Positions 9,901 to 17,286 of a stretch of DNA of 64,000 nucleotides are shown in pieces. Under the pieces are notes generated by a model. It did no database searches. It had not been told where the DNA came from and worked only from the letters and a program-made list of their open reading frames with translations. Origin of the DNA: Sphingobium sp. CAP-1 (GTDB lineage: Bacteria > Pseudomonadota > Alphaproteobacteria > Sphingomonadales > Sphingomonadaceae); NCBI RefSeq assembly GCF_009720145.1, contig NZ_CP046252.1, positions 2,932,001 through 2,996,000 of the forward strand, in the 5' to 3' direction. The stretch's first letter is position 1. Each line of letters opens with the position of its first letter. Made by a program: the position numbers and the translations under genes.

Positions 9901-10524
9901 AAGCGCGAGCGGCGCGCTCCTCACCCCGGACATGGCGGCGTCGATCGCATGGTTGCCCGACCGGACCTCCCAGTCTTTCGCCTTGTTCTTCGCCCATTTC
10001 TGGACCGTGTCGGCCCCCGACCCGATCAACCCCTCCAGCGATCCGCCGAAAATCTTCCGCTCCGCCCAGGCGATCGGGCTGTTGGCTTCTGCGGTCTCAC
10101 TCAGCCCACGGATGAAGCCTGCCGATCCGCCGATGAGATAGTCATATGTTCCCCCGACGAGGGACGAGCCGACGCCCTTGAGTGTGTAGAAGGCCTTTCC
10201 GAACAGGCCGAGATTGTCATAGTCATCGGCGGCGATGGCGGCGTTGTTGCCCTGCCCAGCCCACCGACCGATGGCAGGATAAGCGTCATGGGTCGCCAGC
10301 GCGCCATCGATGCGACGGCGCTTTTCCCAGTCATCCAGATCGGCGTCTGCCTGCGTCGGCGTCACGCCATATTGCCGCGCTACGGCGCTGGTGCGCGCAG
10401 CGCGATCAGGGTCGGGAAGGCGCGCCATTTCGGTGCGCTGAATGTTCCGCAGATAATCGACTAGATCATCCTCAGTGGTCCGGCTGCCAGCGGGATCGAG
10501 ATAGTCGGGGAAGCCGTCTGTCAT
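3901..10524 (-). CDS. Giant polyvalent internal virion/ejection protein with MuF-C-like and HExxH metallopeptidase-like regions
   Basis: A 2207-residue protein at the position of T7 gp16, the DNA-ejection core protein. Gly/Ala-rich hydrophobic stretches lie near residues 110-230. A region at about 780-905 containing SVWHDLPDLLSDP resembles the phage MuF C-terminal domain. A zincin motif HETGH is at residues 983-987, followed about 40 residues later by HELWARGVERYL, whose Glu could be the third metal ligand. Long charged helical segments occupy about 1100-1650, and a hydrophobic segment FLLLYVFPALAAEW lies near 2065. The start ATG overlaps the stop of the transglycosylase gene. It is presumably packaged and injected with DNA; the peptidase could process host or virion proteins. 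Domain names are from memory of the family, not a search. Confidence 0.8.
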   Translation of the reverse strand: MTDGFPDYLDPAGSRTTEDDLVDYLRNIQRTEMARLPDPDRAARTSAVARQYGVTPTQADADLDDWEKRRRIDGALATHDAYPAIGRWAGQGNNAAIAADDYDNLGLFGKAFYTLKGVGSSLVGGTYDYLIGGSAGFIRGLSETAEANSPIAWAERKIFGGSLEGLIGSGADTVQKWAKNKAKDWEVRSGNHAIDAAMSGVRSAPLALGSLGAALIGGPTAGASFAGASVAGQEYANARDAGLPAMAAQGYALNQGAIELITEKLPIGRLVGDVAGKSPFAKTLLRQMIAEIPGEQAATFLQDLNEQATLHPEKTMAQFWAERPAAAADTLIATVAGAGFTTAIASASSKTATVIDKMVDRRRQAAQAQANSAALDEIAAATGKSKLTRRDPDALASLVQQLGEDAGAHEAFIPGEAAMSYMQLDGYGGELDAWADQIAEAHVTGGDVVIPIGDLTRIVATPAWPALKDDIRLSAGGMSMREAQTFDEAMADVMAELSDRMADEERAARALNVPRDKLFQSLVDKLSTAGHSPSMARQNAEIWTQRAATRAARMGRELTGTEYDGLEIRQVLPANIAAAQKADQLDMAISVMKRQKDASQNLGPSLMDFIARGGGIVDTGGDLKAMGADQWHRGKPGKRKLVKDQGELLDDGGLGENEYGADAWAQRAWEAGYFPDHAERPAANDLLDAIAEGVAGRDRHLIAREKSLRDAAEELRALLENRGVDPDTASRKDIRSAVDSYAAEQAEGDGFNQSPADKRAWARMVDAIFRGDPVGSGPARLGRTPSVLVALGLPAGDMVMQKAKVARARREHPEVPLSVWHDLPDLLSDPRAAVPSGKGDGSIVVAVNAIDRAGDRIIVPVIASAQDGAVVLSVYGKADGDNYVAKIIKAAEKAGESYYVKEGLADALVAQAPGDAASHAPIASEVPARPRKPLLSRRDIVKKSLDQSSDDKQPRGRISFPDGKPATAIIELFQGQNQSTFLHETGHLWLEELREDAADPDAPQQIRDEWQRAQDWFAQNGHPLVDSVIPVEAHELWARGVERYLMEGKAPSPGLRRLFQTFKAWLVSLYGSVSRLQSPITDEIRGVMDRLIATDQELADAVAAQHLEALFPDRPASMSAAEYAAYQDLAATARDAAQSHMLAKTMNAVKRRVGKEWREREEDVRQDVTERVDALPEFRALRMARETPLDTQWIKDTLGEDAPSMLPKDFKRLHREGGVNPDEMAELAGYRTGDEMVRALMGIEIRRREMRENGDKRSVRKALIDQDVEALMLERFGDPFTDGSIEQEALAAVQSDELGAVMGAELRVLGRMTGQRVTPYSVAKSWAEQQVTDGRVRDVASRSAIIRYERAAAKAGRAAMDAVIANDHEEAFRQKQSQMLNNALVAAARRGADQVDEAVKRLEKWAKRRTVKGVDQDYLERAQLLLEQVEMKERTQRSLNRQESFEAWAAARKEEGYDVIVPPSFAESIGKTHWSRLKVGQLLALNDAVVQIIHLGRHKQSLLDAKEERDYQAVVSDTINQVEGLISAGDLKAIPENRTFLKPGFFSRTKSSILSIDAAMLKMETVFDWLDGGKFGMFKRIVFQRIVDAQERRRKMTRRMVDALEKAQAEVPKEVRKRWGQKISLPFIDPRNGRQAVMTRDQLISMALNLGNEGNAAKLAGGYGWAEQSMLDMLNQELTPAEWAYVQKVWDIVDTLWPDISALERRINGVEPDKIEAREIQTNAGTLRGGYFPVDYDKSRDLRVEKLSALDADRLFSNGYKRASTRAGSTNERTEIRDMPILLSPSVLSRHISEIVHDVTHREALMDAHRFLNDPRIVTAVREVMGEEIQKQFNPWLHHISNELAYEAQGLGGFEKALKTLRVNATFTGLAFRWSTVAMQLSGFVQTAEVVGPTAMAKGVFSYAQHPVDSFGFVLERSQEVASRMETMDRDMRDMLSNDSGLGKAVSDIRAAGFMAIGAVDRFVSVVSWMAAYNKSLETGAAEDVAIAYADEVIRKSQGSGAAKDLAAMVRGKGVAGEAMKMIAPFYSFMSAYYQRQRNFARDTGRAFRKRDAAAIPGLVTRFLLLYVFPALAAEWLAGRWPDDDDEESFTQWALQTMGLNALGPLPVVRDLANVAVKDFDSSVSSVDRFVSTASRTIKDMKRIADGEDTKRATRNAMEVAGYLGAPTSGQMAATTQFLVDVYGGDQHPENFGDWWEGLRTGRIKDE

Positions 10525-12659
10525 TGGAACCGTCCGAACCGATCAATGTAAATCTGGGCTATCTGAGCGTCGTTCGGCTCCTGCCCGCCGTGCGTTTTCT
10601 GCCAAGCGCTCACAATGGTAGCACGGGTGCCGGGTGGAATGTCGGATACACGGAACGCCGTTCCCGGCTGGACCTCATATCGGCGCTGCGATCTCTCGCC
10701 CCAGATCATGCCGGGCGTGGCGACCTTGAGCGTCGCGCGCTGCCAAGCCTGCCGGACAATGTCGTCCGTCACCTTCTCGCGCCCGCCGTCCGTGATCGAG
10801 CGGACATATTTGTCCATATCGGTGAACACTTTGGCATAGTCGCCATCGCTCAGCTTGAGGCCATCGATCTTGGAATAGCGGCTTATGCCCGACGTGATGC
10901 TCTCCGCGAAGTCTCCACCCTTCGACTGATATTGCTTCTGCCATTCCACGAGATTGGTCATTGCCGACGGCGTGATCTGGTTGGCAAATGGCCGTAGATC
11001 GGTGCGCGCAAATTCCGCAGGGTTAAGCGCGCGCGCCAACTCCAATTTGCTCTGCGTCTCGTTCCCATCCTTGGGCGTTGCGGCCTTGATCTTCGCGTTC
11101 CGATTCGCGTCCGCCATGTTGGTCAAGGTCAACTGCTGCTGTGGCGACATGCTGGCGAACGACGTGCCGAGCTGGGCGACATCGGTGAAGTCGTCGCCCA
11201 GGCGCACGGCGGACGACACGGCAGCGTCATAGGCGTCGCTCTCGCGCGCTTGCTGGAGGCTGCGCTGGCGGCCGACATATCGATCGGCCTCCTCTTCCGC
11301 AGCGCGCTTGCGCTCCGGGGACCAATCTTCGTTTTCAGCAAGCGCGTTGATTCGGCTGTAAATGTCCGCTTCATCGACGCGATCATGGGGCAGATTGCCA
11401 GCAGTCGCGCCAATGCGCTGGGCGAATTTTTCGACATAGTCCTTCGTTTCGGCCGGCAGGTAATCCCGCCAGGAGCCGCCACGTGCCTTCGCCTTTGCGA
11501 TAGCGCCGCGCAGGCCAGTGCCCTTTTCCGCCGAACCAGGGCCAGCATTATAGGCGGCAGCGGCCATCAAGGGATCGCCGAAGGTGGCCAGTTGCTTGGC
11601 ATAATATGCCTCGCCCAGCGCCAGATTGTAGCCATGGTCCGTGCGATATTTCTGCTCATCCCACGAGAGGCCCGCCAGCTTCGCGGCCTCCGGCGCGGTG
11701 CCGGGCATGACCTGCGCGGGGCCGATCGCGCCCTTGGGGCTGGTCAGGAATTGTCCGTTCTTGCCGGTGCCGCCCTCGATCGGGACGATGCCATGGGTGA
11801 ACATGGCGGAAGCAGACAGGCTTTCGCCTGATCCGGGCTGACTGTTGGGCAGTGCGGGTGTTCCGCGCGCGCGCGCAAAATCCTGAATGCCCTGCCTATT
11901 CTTCAAGGGATCGCTCAGCGCGCGCGAGACCGCAAGTTGATCGGCCGCTGTCAGGTCGCCCCGATGCACTGTTGCGTAGCCGATGGCATCGTCCTGCCGA
12001 TTGTCGGCCAGCAATTGATTGATGACGCCGGTGTGCGTCGATGAAACATAGCTCTTCTTCGCCAGATCAAGCGCGACGCCGGTGACGCCGTGAACCTTCT
12101 TCTCCGACTCGACGGCAACAAGGCCGGCGTCGAGATTTTCCTTGAACAGCTTGCCGTTCGACCAGTTCATCAGCGCGGAGGACTGAAACTGCGCCTGCTC
12201 GCCCTGCGCGACCGTGATCTGCTGCGCTTTGAGCTGGCCCACGCTATGGGTGCTGATCCGATCGGAGAAGCCGATCGCGATCGAGCCTGCCGCCTGATCG
12301 AAATAGCGGCGCATCCGCTCGTTGGTCGCCTTGGCTGCAAACTCCGTCCGCAGCTTGTCAACCTGCTCCCGCGCGCTGGTCGCGCCGTTGAGCGCGTCGA
12401 CGCCCTCCGTCGCCAGATAGTCCGTCACCATCGGATTGGCTTGCGCCTGATAATCCAGCAGCATCTGGCGCGCCTGCGTCCGGTCGAACTCGTCGTTCAG
12501 CCGATCCTGCGCGACGGCATATTGGCCAAGGTTGCGGCCGAAGTCGCGCAGGCCATCGCCGATCGCTTCGCCGGTCGGATTGCGCACCGGCTGCACCGCA
12601 CCGACCGGACGATCAGCGCGCCGGACCTGGCTTCCAGGTGAGACGGGAACCTGCACCAT
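10521..12659 (-). CDS. Internal virion protein with lytic transglycosylase (SLT) domain
   Basis: A 712-residue protein. At about residues 285-400 it has a classical soluble-lytic-transglycosylase pattern: IVPIEGG with the putative catalytic Glu near 291, then SPKGAIGPAQVMPGTA, YNLALGEAYYAKQL and MAAAAYNAGPG. The remainder is long, charged and helical, as expected for a core or ejection protein. It would locally open peptidoglycan during DNA entry. It corresponds by order to T7 gp15, although in T7 itself the transglycosylase is in gp16, so the activity is shifted one gene. Start and stop overlap both neighbours by the ATGA arrangement, so translation is coupled. Confidence 0.88.
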   Translation of the reverse strand: MVQVPVSPGSQVRRADRPVGAVQPVRNPTGEAIGDGLRDFGRNLGQYAVAQDRLNDEFDRTQARQMLLDYQAQANPMVTDYLATEGVDALNGATSAREQVDKLRTEFAAKATNERMRRYFDQAAGSIAIGFSDRISTHSVGQLKAQQITVAQGEQAQFQSSALMNWSNGKLFKENLDAGLVAVESEKKVHGVTGVALDLAKKSYVSSTHTGVINQLLADNRQDDAIGYATVHRGDLTAADQLAVSRALSDPLKNRQGIQDFARARGTPALPNSQPGSGESLSASAMFTHGIVPIEGGTGKNGQFLTSPKGAIGPAQVMPGTAPEAAKLAGLSWDEQKYRTDHGYNLALGEAYYAKQLATFGDPLMAAAAYNAGPGSAEKGTGLRGAIAKAKARGGSWRDYLPAETKDYVEKFAQRIGATAGNLPHDRVDEADIYSRINALAENEDWSPERKRAAEEEADRYVGRQRSLQQARESDAYDAAVSSAVRLGDDFTDVAQLGTSFASMSPQQQLTLTNMADANRNAKIKAATPKDGNETQSKLELARALNPAEFARTDLRPFANQITPSAMTNLVEWQKQYQSKGGDFAESITSGISRYSKIDGLKLSDGDYAKVFTDMDKYVRSITDGGREKVTDDIVRQAWQRATLKVATPGMIWGERSQRRYEVQPGTAFRVSDIPPGTRATIVSAWQKTHGGQEPNDAQIAQIYIDRFGRFQ

Positions 12660-13213
12660 CAGTAGATCCCGTCCGGGCTGGTGACGCCGTAGCTGTTAAG
12701 GCCGCTGCCCGCCTTGAGGCTGCCCGCCTTGAGCTTGCTATACTGCGTCGCGCCGCCCAGCAGCGTGTTGGCGACCCCAAATGCGCCATTGACCAGCGCC
12801 GTCTTGCCGGCCAGCCGCTGGGACTTGGCTTCGGCCGTGTAATTCGCGCCCTGGATCAGATAGCCTCGCACGTCGCGGTTGGTGTTTTCCGCGATCGTGC
12901 TGGCGTCCTCCTGCCCGTAGAGCGCCGTATCGCCCACCAGATCGGCGGCTGAGCCGAAGCTGACATCAAGGCCGTTCGCCGCCATCGCCGCACGCTGCGC
13001 GCCCATCCGGGCGCTGACCTCGCGATAGTGGCGGACCTGATCCTGATTGCCCCGCTCCAGTGCGTCGGCGGCCGAAGCCGAAGCCTCGCGGGCATTGGCC
13101 TCCGCTTGCCGCGCCGCGCCCTTGGCCTGCGCATTGGCGGCCAGCGCGGCATAGCCGGTGCCGGCGGCGGCGACGCCCGCCGCGATGAGGGCGAGGGTAG
13201 CCGGCTCACAAAT
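12659..13213 (-). CDS. T7 gp14-like internal virion protein, probable ATT start codon
   Basis: A 184-residue protein opening (M)CEPATLALIAAGVAAAGTGYAALA followed by Ala-rich coiled helix (QAKGAARQAEANAREASAS) and a conserved-looking QRAAMAANGLDVSFGSAADLVGDTALYGQED segment. Family members, including T7 gp14, begin with Met-Cys followed by a hydrophobic helix, so the natural start is the codon before TGT. In this genome that codon is ATT (13211-13213), preceded at 7 nt by GAGGAG. No ATG, GTG or TTG exists in frame nearby: upstream starts lie deep inside the HNH gene, and downstream ones would delete the hydrophobic helix. The gene overlaps the end of the HNH gene by 8 nt. Its role is the ejection core. 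Confidence 0.78.
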   Translation of the reverse strand: MCEPATLALIAAGVAAAGTGYAALAANAQAKGAARQAEANAREASASAADALERGNQDQVRHYREVSARMGAQRAAMAANGLDVSFGSAADLVGDTALYGQEDASTIAENTNRDVRGYLIQGANYTAEAKSQRLAGKTALVNGAFGVANTLLGGATQYSKLKAGSLKAGSGLNSYGVTSPDGIY

Positions 13214-13643
13214 GACACGTCTCCTCGAACATATCCGGCCAATGGCGGTTGCCCTTCGATTTGTTCTCGATTTCACCCGCCAAGCGCATGTTCGCCAAGC
13301 AATGAAGCCCGCAGACAAAGGGCGACAAAATCGGCACGATGTGATCGACCTCCAGTTCCAATTCCTGAGCCTGTCGGTACATCTCTGCCATCTCGTCATG
13401 TTCAGCCCAGCTTGGCGTCGCTGCTCGCATCGCGGCTTTGCGCTTTTGCTCCTGCTGAGAATGGGCATCCAGTCGCGAGGCGTTATAGGCAAGGCGCTTG
13501 CCCGGATCGGCATCCCGCCACGCTTTGCAGCGCTCGGACGATCCGCGCTTTCGGTCATACTCGCGGCCACACGCGCGCACCTTCTCGAGATTCTTGGCGC
13601 GATACCTTCGCGATCTTTCGGCGGCGCTAAGCGGCATCATCTG
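13206..13643 (-). CDS. Free-standing HNH endonuclease
   Basis: A 145-residue product starting MMPLSAAERSRRYRAKNLEK. The C-terminal third carries an HNH fold signature: LEVDHIVPILSPFVCGLHCLANMRLA...NKSKGNR, with the DH pair, the central N and the closing N/K. The N-terminal half is basic with repeated Arg/Lys helices suited to DNA binding. The start is supported by AGGA 8 nt upstream and lies inside the 3' end of the gp13-like gene. The gene sits between two virion-core genes that are adjacent in T7, so it looks like an inserted homing-type endonuclease rather than part of the core. It appears to have displaced the upstream context of the next gene. Confidence 0.83.
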   Translation of the reverse strand, partial: QMMPLSAAERSRRYRAKNLEKVRACGREYDRKRGSSERCKAWRDADPGKRLAYNASRLDAHSQQEQKRKAAMRAATPSWAEHDEMAEMYRQAQELELEVDHIVPILSPFVCGLHCLANMRLAGEIENKSKGNRHWPDMFEETCHL

Positions 13644-14088
13644 ATATCCTGAAGGTGACAAATTCCAGACCGCCGTGCATTTCCGCCTCCGCACCAATAT
13701 CGAAACCCCAGCGCTTGAGCAGGCGGATCGCGTTGTCGTTTTCAGCCGAGACCAGATTGACCAGCGTGGGCGTTGTCTGGCGCATGAGGGCGATGACGGA
13801 CGGGCCTCTGACAAGCAAATTGCGGCCATGCTTGTAGACGGCATCGGTGCCGAGGAAGAAGGGTATGCCGATACCTTCCACCATGTTGGCAGCCACGAGA
13901 CCGAACAACGCCGCGGGCACGCCGTCGATCAGCGCCGTGATCGACCAGACCGCGCGCCGCCGCGCCAGCCGCAACGCCTGCTTGGGTTGATGCCCCATCG
14001 CCAGACATTCGGCGCGATCGATCGCGCGCATGTCGGCAGCGATCCGGCCCAGATGGGCGAGGCGGGACGGCACCAGTTCAACCGCCAT
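13627..14088 (-). CDS. T7 gp13-like internal protein, GNAT-related (DUF2833 type)
   Basis: A 153-residue protein resembling T7 gp13/DUF2833 proteins, which have an acetyltransferase-like fold but no proven enzymatic role. Recognisable segments are VWSITALIDGVPAALFGLVA, the central GIPFFLGTDAV and a C-terminal NLVSAENDNAIRLLKRWGFDI, which matches the last helix-strand of GNAT proteins. The start ATG lies 11 nt inside the preceding nozzle gene with GAGGTGAGGA directly in front. Position between nozzle and core genes is as in T7-like phages, where the protein is needed for virion morphogenesis. Confidence 0.72.
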   Translation of the reverse strand: MAVELVPSRLAHLGRIAADMRAIDRAECLAMGHQPKQALRLARRRAVWSITALIDGVPAALFGLVAANMVEGIGIPFFLGTDAVYKHGRNLLVRGPSVIALMRQTTPTLVNLVSAENDNAIRLLKRWGFDIGAEAEMHGGLEFVTFRISDDAA

Positions 14089-15871
14089 TCCTCACCTCAA
14101 GATAGGCGGCCGTGACCCGCATCGGCAGGGGATTGGCCTGCCGGATGACAATGCTGGTCTCAAAGCTCACCATCTGCTCCATCTGCGCGCGCACGACGCC
14201 GGAATAGAGATTGGCCTGTTTGCCCAGCGGCTCGTCGGTGCGTGTGACAACGTCATTTTGCTGGGCGCGGCTGCGGCCTACCGTCATGCCCACCGTGTCC
14301 ACAATCTTGAGATGGGCGCGTCCCGTGACCTGTTTCTTGCCGTCCGACTGGCCATCCTGCGCTTGAAAGCTGAGCGGCATCGTCTCGACCTCAGCAATCA
14401 CCGGCAGGCCGATGGTGACGATCATCGCGGGATCGGGCAGATCGACCGCACCATCGATGACGGTCAGTCCCTTGACGACGAAGCCGTCCGCCAGCGCCCA
14501 GACCTCCTTGCCCTCCAGATGGTCCAGCCGGTCGAAATGGCTCCGCTCTTCATCGAGCGCCCAGGTGATGGCGCAGTCGAGATAGCAGGCCGTGGTGAAG
14601 TCGTTCCACTTCGCCGAAGCCATATGTTCGACATAATAGACATCTTCGCCGTCGATATGGCGCTTCACGATCAGATAGACGCGGTCCTCGCCCTTCTCGG
14701 CGACGCAGCAAATGGACTGGACCTCGCCGTCGATATCCATCTCCGTCCAGCCCCATATCTGCTGTTCCTGCTGCCAGGTGAAGGCGAGGAGCTTGCCGTC
14801 GTCGCGAACAGCCCAGATGATCGACAGCGGTTCCTCCGCGTAGCACCAGTCTATGATGCGATGCCCGGTGAAGAAATCGGAGGAGAATACAGACACATCG
14901 TTGGAGCGGAAGCCGTCGACCTCGAAATTGAAGCCCATCGCCCGGACCTCCGAGCCGATCGATGGCTGGAAGAAGGTCACATCGTCGATCGGCAGCGCCT
15001 TGAGGGTGGACGCGCCCCGACCATTTTGCCGCTCGACCTTGGGCGGCGGGCTGGGAGAGAGATAATCGTCATTGGCCCCGCGCACCACGAACAGGCTGTC
15101 AGATGTCAGAGCCAGCAGGTTCTTCGACGGCACGAGCTGGTTGATGGCGTTCACCTTGCCGGAGGAACAGGCTATGGCGAGGGCATCATCGGCCTTGAGC
15201 GGCCGGGCCTTATCCATATTCTCGAAGTCCGACGAACGCGATCCATAGATCGCGTTGGGCGCATTGCGCGTCTTGCCCAGGAACAAGCGCTGCTCGAAGA
15301 AGCACACGGTCGATGGATAGTTGCCAATTCCCTCGAATGGATTCCAGCCCACGACCGGCGCATCGGACAGGTCCGCATTGATATTGTCATCGCGGAATGT
15401 CGTCCCCGTCGTCTCGCCGATGAAGCCGAACGTGGCGCCGGTCATACTCTTGTAGATGCGATAGAAGGTCGCCCCGGTCGCGGCCGACCAGGTGATGGTC
15501 GTATAGTTGCGCTTGAGGCCCAGATCATTGACGGCGCTGGAAGAGGAGGACGCCCGGCTCTCCTGCCCGGTTTCGTCATTCACTGCCGAGACGACATAGC
15601 TCGCCGTCTGCGGGAAATAGGCGTTGCCTGCGTTCGAGGCGTCGGTATTGGCCACCGTCGCTACAGCAGCAACGCCGGTCGGGGCGATGATGTCCGGCCC
15701 GAAACTGACCTGCGCGAACGACCAGTCATAGTGATCGGCGCGCGTCAGTTTCGTGACCGGATGGTCCAGATGTGCTGCAAACATAGTGTCGAACGACTGA
15801 CAATAGTCGATCGCCGGCAGTTCGACCGCATTATAGGGTGATCCTGCCCGGTAGAGGCGAAAGCCGCCCAT
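14078..15871 (-). CDS. Tail nozzle protein (T7 gp12-like), C-terminal part of a split gene
   Basis: A 597-residue protein beginning MGGFRLYRAGSPYNAVELPAIDYCQSFDTMFAAHLDHP. In single-chain nozzle proteins this motif occurs about 80-120 residues in, following the N-terminal domain that is here encoded by the preceding gene. A fibronectin-III-like segment follows at about 80-150 (TASYVVSAVNDETG, TTITWSAATGATFYRIYKS), then propeller-like repeats with many Trp/Phe (FFEQRLFLGKTRNAPNAIYGS, LAFTWQQEQQIWGWTEMDIDG). The two genes are coupled by TGATG, so they are probably made in equal amounts and fold together as the tube tip. No frameshift is needed to explain the split. Confidence 0.85.
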   Translation of the reverse strand: MGGFRLYRAGSPYNAVELPAIDYCQSFDTMFAAHLDHPVTKLTRADHYDWSFAQVSFGPDIIAPTGVAAVATVANTDASNAGNAYFPQTASYVVSAVNDETGQESRASSSSSAVNDLGLKRNYTTITWSAATGATFYRIYKSMTGATFGFIGETTGTTFRDDNINADLSDAPVVGWNPFEGIGNYPSTVCFFEQRLFLGKTRNAPNAIYGSRSSDFENMDKARPLKADDALAIACSSGKVNAINQLVPSKNLLALTSDSLFVVRGANDDYLSPSPPPKVERQNGRGASTLKALPIDDVTFFQPSIGSEVRAMGFNFEVDGFRSNDVSVFSSDFFTGHRIIDWCYAEEPLSIIWAVRDDGKLLAFTWQQEQQIWGWTEMDIDGEVQSICCVAEKGEDRVYLIVKRHIDGEDVYYVEHMASAKWNDFTTACYLDCAITWALDEERSHFDRLDHLEGKEVWALADGFVVKGLTVIDGAVDLPDPAMIVTIGLPVIAEVETMPLSFQAQDGQSDGKKQVTGRAHLKIVDTVGMTVGRSRAQQNDVVTRTDEPLGKQANLYSGVVRAQMEQMVSFETSIVIRQANPLPMRVTAAYLEVRNGG

Positions 15872-16506
15872 CAGACGATTTGCTCATACCGGCCGCGCCG
15901 GCCGCCGCCGCCCGTCACCGGCGGCGGCGGCGGCTCCACGACGGGCGGCACGACGGGATCGGGCGGCGGTGGCGGTGCAGCGGCAAAGCGTGTGATCCCG
16001 CCGGTCGCGGACGTGAAGGCGCCGAATGCGCTGGCATCGACATCGACCGTAAAATTATTGTCGTCGATCACCGACAGGATGGTGAGGACGCGCTCGTTGA
16101 TCTCGCTCATCCCGACGACGCCGCGCGGCAGAAACTGGTCGCCAACCGCATAGCCATGATATGCGATCGTGACTGTGGCAGGATTTTCGTTGGTGATGTT
16201 CTCGATCTGAAGCTCTTCCTCCAGCACCATGCCACCAAAGGCCATCGGTCGCATCGCGCCTTGGGTGAATACGAGCGCATAGGGCTGGTCGAGCGAATAG
16301 GCGAAGGGAAACAGTCGGCCAGGGCCGGGCAGGCGGTAGACGAAGCGCGTCCCCATGCGATTCTGGAAACCGCCGCGTTTCGTGAGGACGACATTGACGC
16401 CGCTCTTCATGCCCGCCTGATAGGAGGCGATGTCCACGCGGCCATGCAAATCCTTGGACAGGACGCCCTTGGAAAAATTGACCTGTCCGATGTTGATCCC
16501 GGCCAT
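15871..16506 (-). CDS. Tail nozzle protein, N-terminal part of a split gene, with proline-rich tail
   Basis: A 211-residue product. Residues 1-75 (MAGINIGQVNFSKGVLSKDL, SYQAGMKSGVNVVLTKRGGF, then RLPGPGRLFPFAYSLDQPYAL) match the N-terminus of podoviral nozzle or stabilisation proteins: 'fn.GelSp.l.gR.Dl..Y..g...l.N......GG...R.Gt.f'. A middle domain near 95-170 binds the same fold, and the last ~40 residues are a Pro/Gly-rich, disordered stretch ending in GRRGRYEQIV. The next gene starts on the A of this stop codon. In relatives both parts form one chain, so the proline-rich stretch marks where a loop was opened and the chain split. Confidence 0.8.
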   Translation of the reverse strand: MAGINIGQVNFSKGVLSKDLHGRVDIASYQAGMKSGVNVVLTKRGGFQNRMGTRFVYRLPGPGRLFPFAYSLDQPYALVFTQGAMRPMAFGGMVLEEELQIENITNENPATVTIAYHGYAVGDQFLPRGVVGMSEINERVLTILSVIDDNNFTVDVDASAFGAFTSATGGITRFAAAPPPPPDPVVPPVVEPPPPPVTGGGGRRGRYEQIV

Positions 16507-17159
16507 CAGCGCCTGCCGGAGACATAGCCGACGCCGCGCGCCATGGCGCGTTCGCTCACGAAGCCGCTGGCATCCCGGTCGCGGTTGGCTTCGTCGGCAA
16601 CGGCGCGCTGGCGCTGCAACTCCATCATGTCGAAGAGCTGGCGCTGGCGGGATGCGTCGCCGATCAGCGGCATAACCAGTCGATAGGCCAGTGTCAGCAC
16701 CACGAGCCGCGCGAACATGGCAGTGAAGGCTGTGGGCTTCACATCGTCGGCCGAATATTCCAGCACGGCGTCCGCCAGGCTGGTGAACAGCACGCCATCG
16801 GCGATGACATATTCGATGCTGTTCACGAACTGCTCGATCAGCGCCTGCGTTCCCGGAGCGGCGAAGCCGATGCCGGTGCCCGATTCCGCCGGCAGGACGC
16901 GGATCGGGGAGCGAAGGTCAGTGGGCAGAGCATAAGCATAGGCCCATTCGGAGGGCCGGCTGTTCGCAACCGGGGCGAGGGCGGCGCGCCGCGTGGCGAA
17001 ATCCCAATTCTCGCTTTCCAGCAGATCCGAAACGACGCCGGGATAGAGCCGCTTGCAGTGTTTCGCGCTCATACTGGAGGCGTCATCAATGTCGGAAATC
17101 TGATCGGCTGGAACCTCGCCCAGCGCCTCATTGCAGATGTCTACGATCGAGCGGCCCAT
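16506..17159 (-). CDS. Tail tubular protein A / portal-tail adaptor (T7 gp11-like)
   Basis: A 217-residue protein with the adaptor pattern: MGRSIVDICNEALGEV, then HCKRLYPGVVSDLLESENWDFATRRAALAPV, WAYAYALPTDLRSPIRVLP, a central ADGVLFTSLADAVLEYSADDV, and a helical C-terminus with MARGVGYVSGRR. These features match the family joining portal to nozzle in short-tailed phages. It overlaps the nozzle N-terminal gene by TGATG. A perfect inverted repeat separates it from the head genes upstream, marking the start of the tail module. Confidence 0.85.
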   Translation of the reverse strand: MGRSIVDICNEALGEVPADQISDIDDASSMSAKHCKRLYPGVVSDLLESENWDFATRRAALAPVANSRPSEWAYAYALPTDLRSPIRVLPAESGTGIGFAAPGTQALIEQFVNSIEYVIADGVLFTSLADAVLEYSADDVKPTAFTAMFARLVVLTLAYRLVMPLIGDASRQRQLFDMMELQRQRAVADEANRDRDASGFVSERAMARGVGYVSGRR

Positions 17160-17228
17160 GCCGCCGATTTACGCCGAGCGCGGGATAGGGAGAATAGCCC
17201 CATGGTGGAAGTCAGCCGCAGCAAACAA

Positions 17229-17261
17229 GAAGGGCGGCCCGCGCTGAGCAGGCCGCCCTTC
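17229..17261 (-). terminator. Perfect 11-bp inverted repeat between head and tail modules, likely (partial) terminator
   Basis: Arms GAAGGGCGGCC and GGCCGCCCTTC are perfectly complementary around an 11-nt loop. On the minus strand the hairpin is followed by TTGTTTGC, only a weak U-tract. It lies in the 128-nt gap between the head-decoration gene and the tail adaptor gene and would let late transcripts be attenuated between head and tail genes, or stabilise the 3' end of the abundant capsid message. Confidence 0.6.
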
Positions 17262-17286
17262 CCGATCGCCCCCGGATCATGCGCGA

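Noticed and set aside
9298..10464. Plus-strand open frame of 388 codons over the ejection protein gene
   Set aside because: Composition is typical antisense shadow and no family pattern is seen; the minus-strand gene is continuous.
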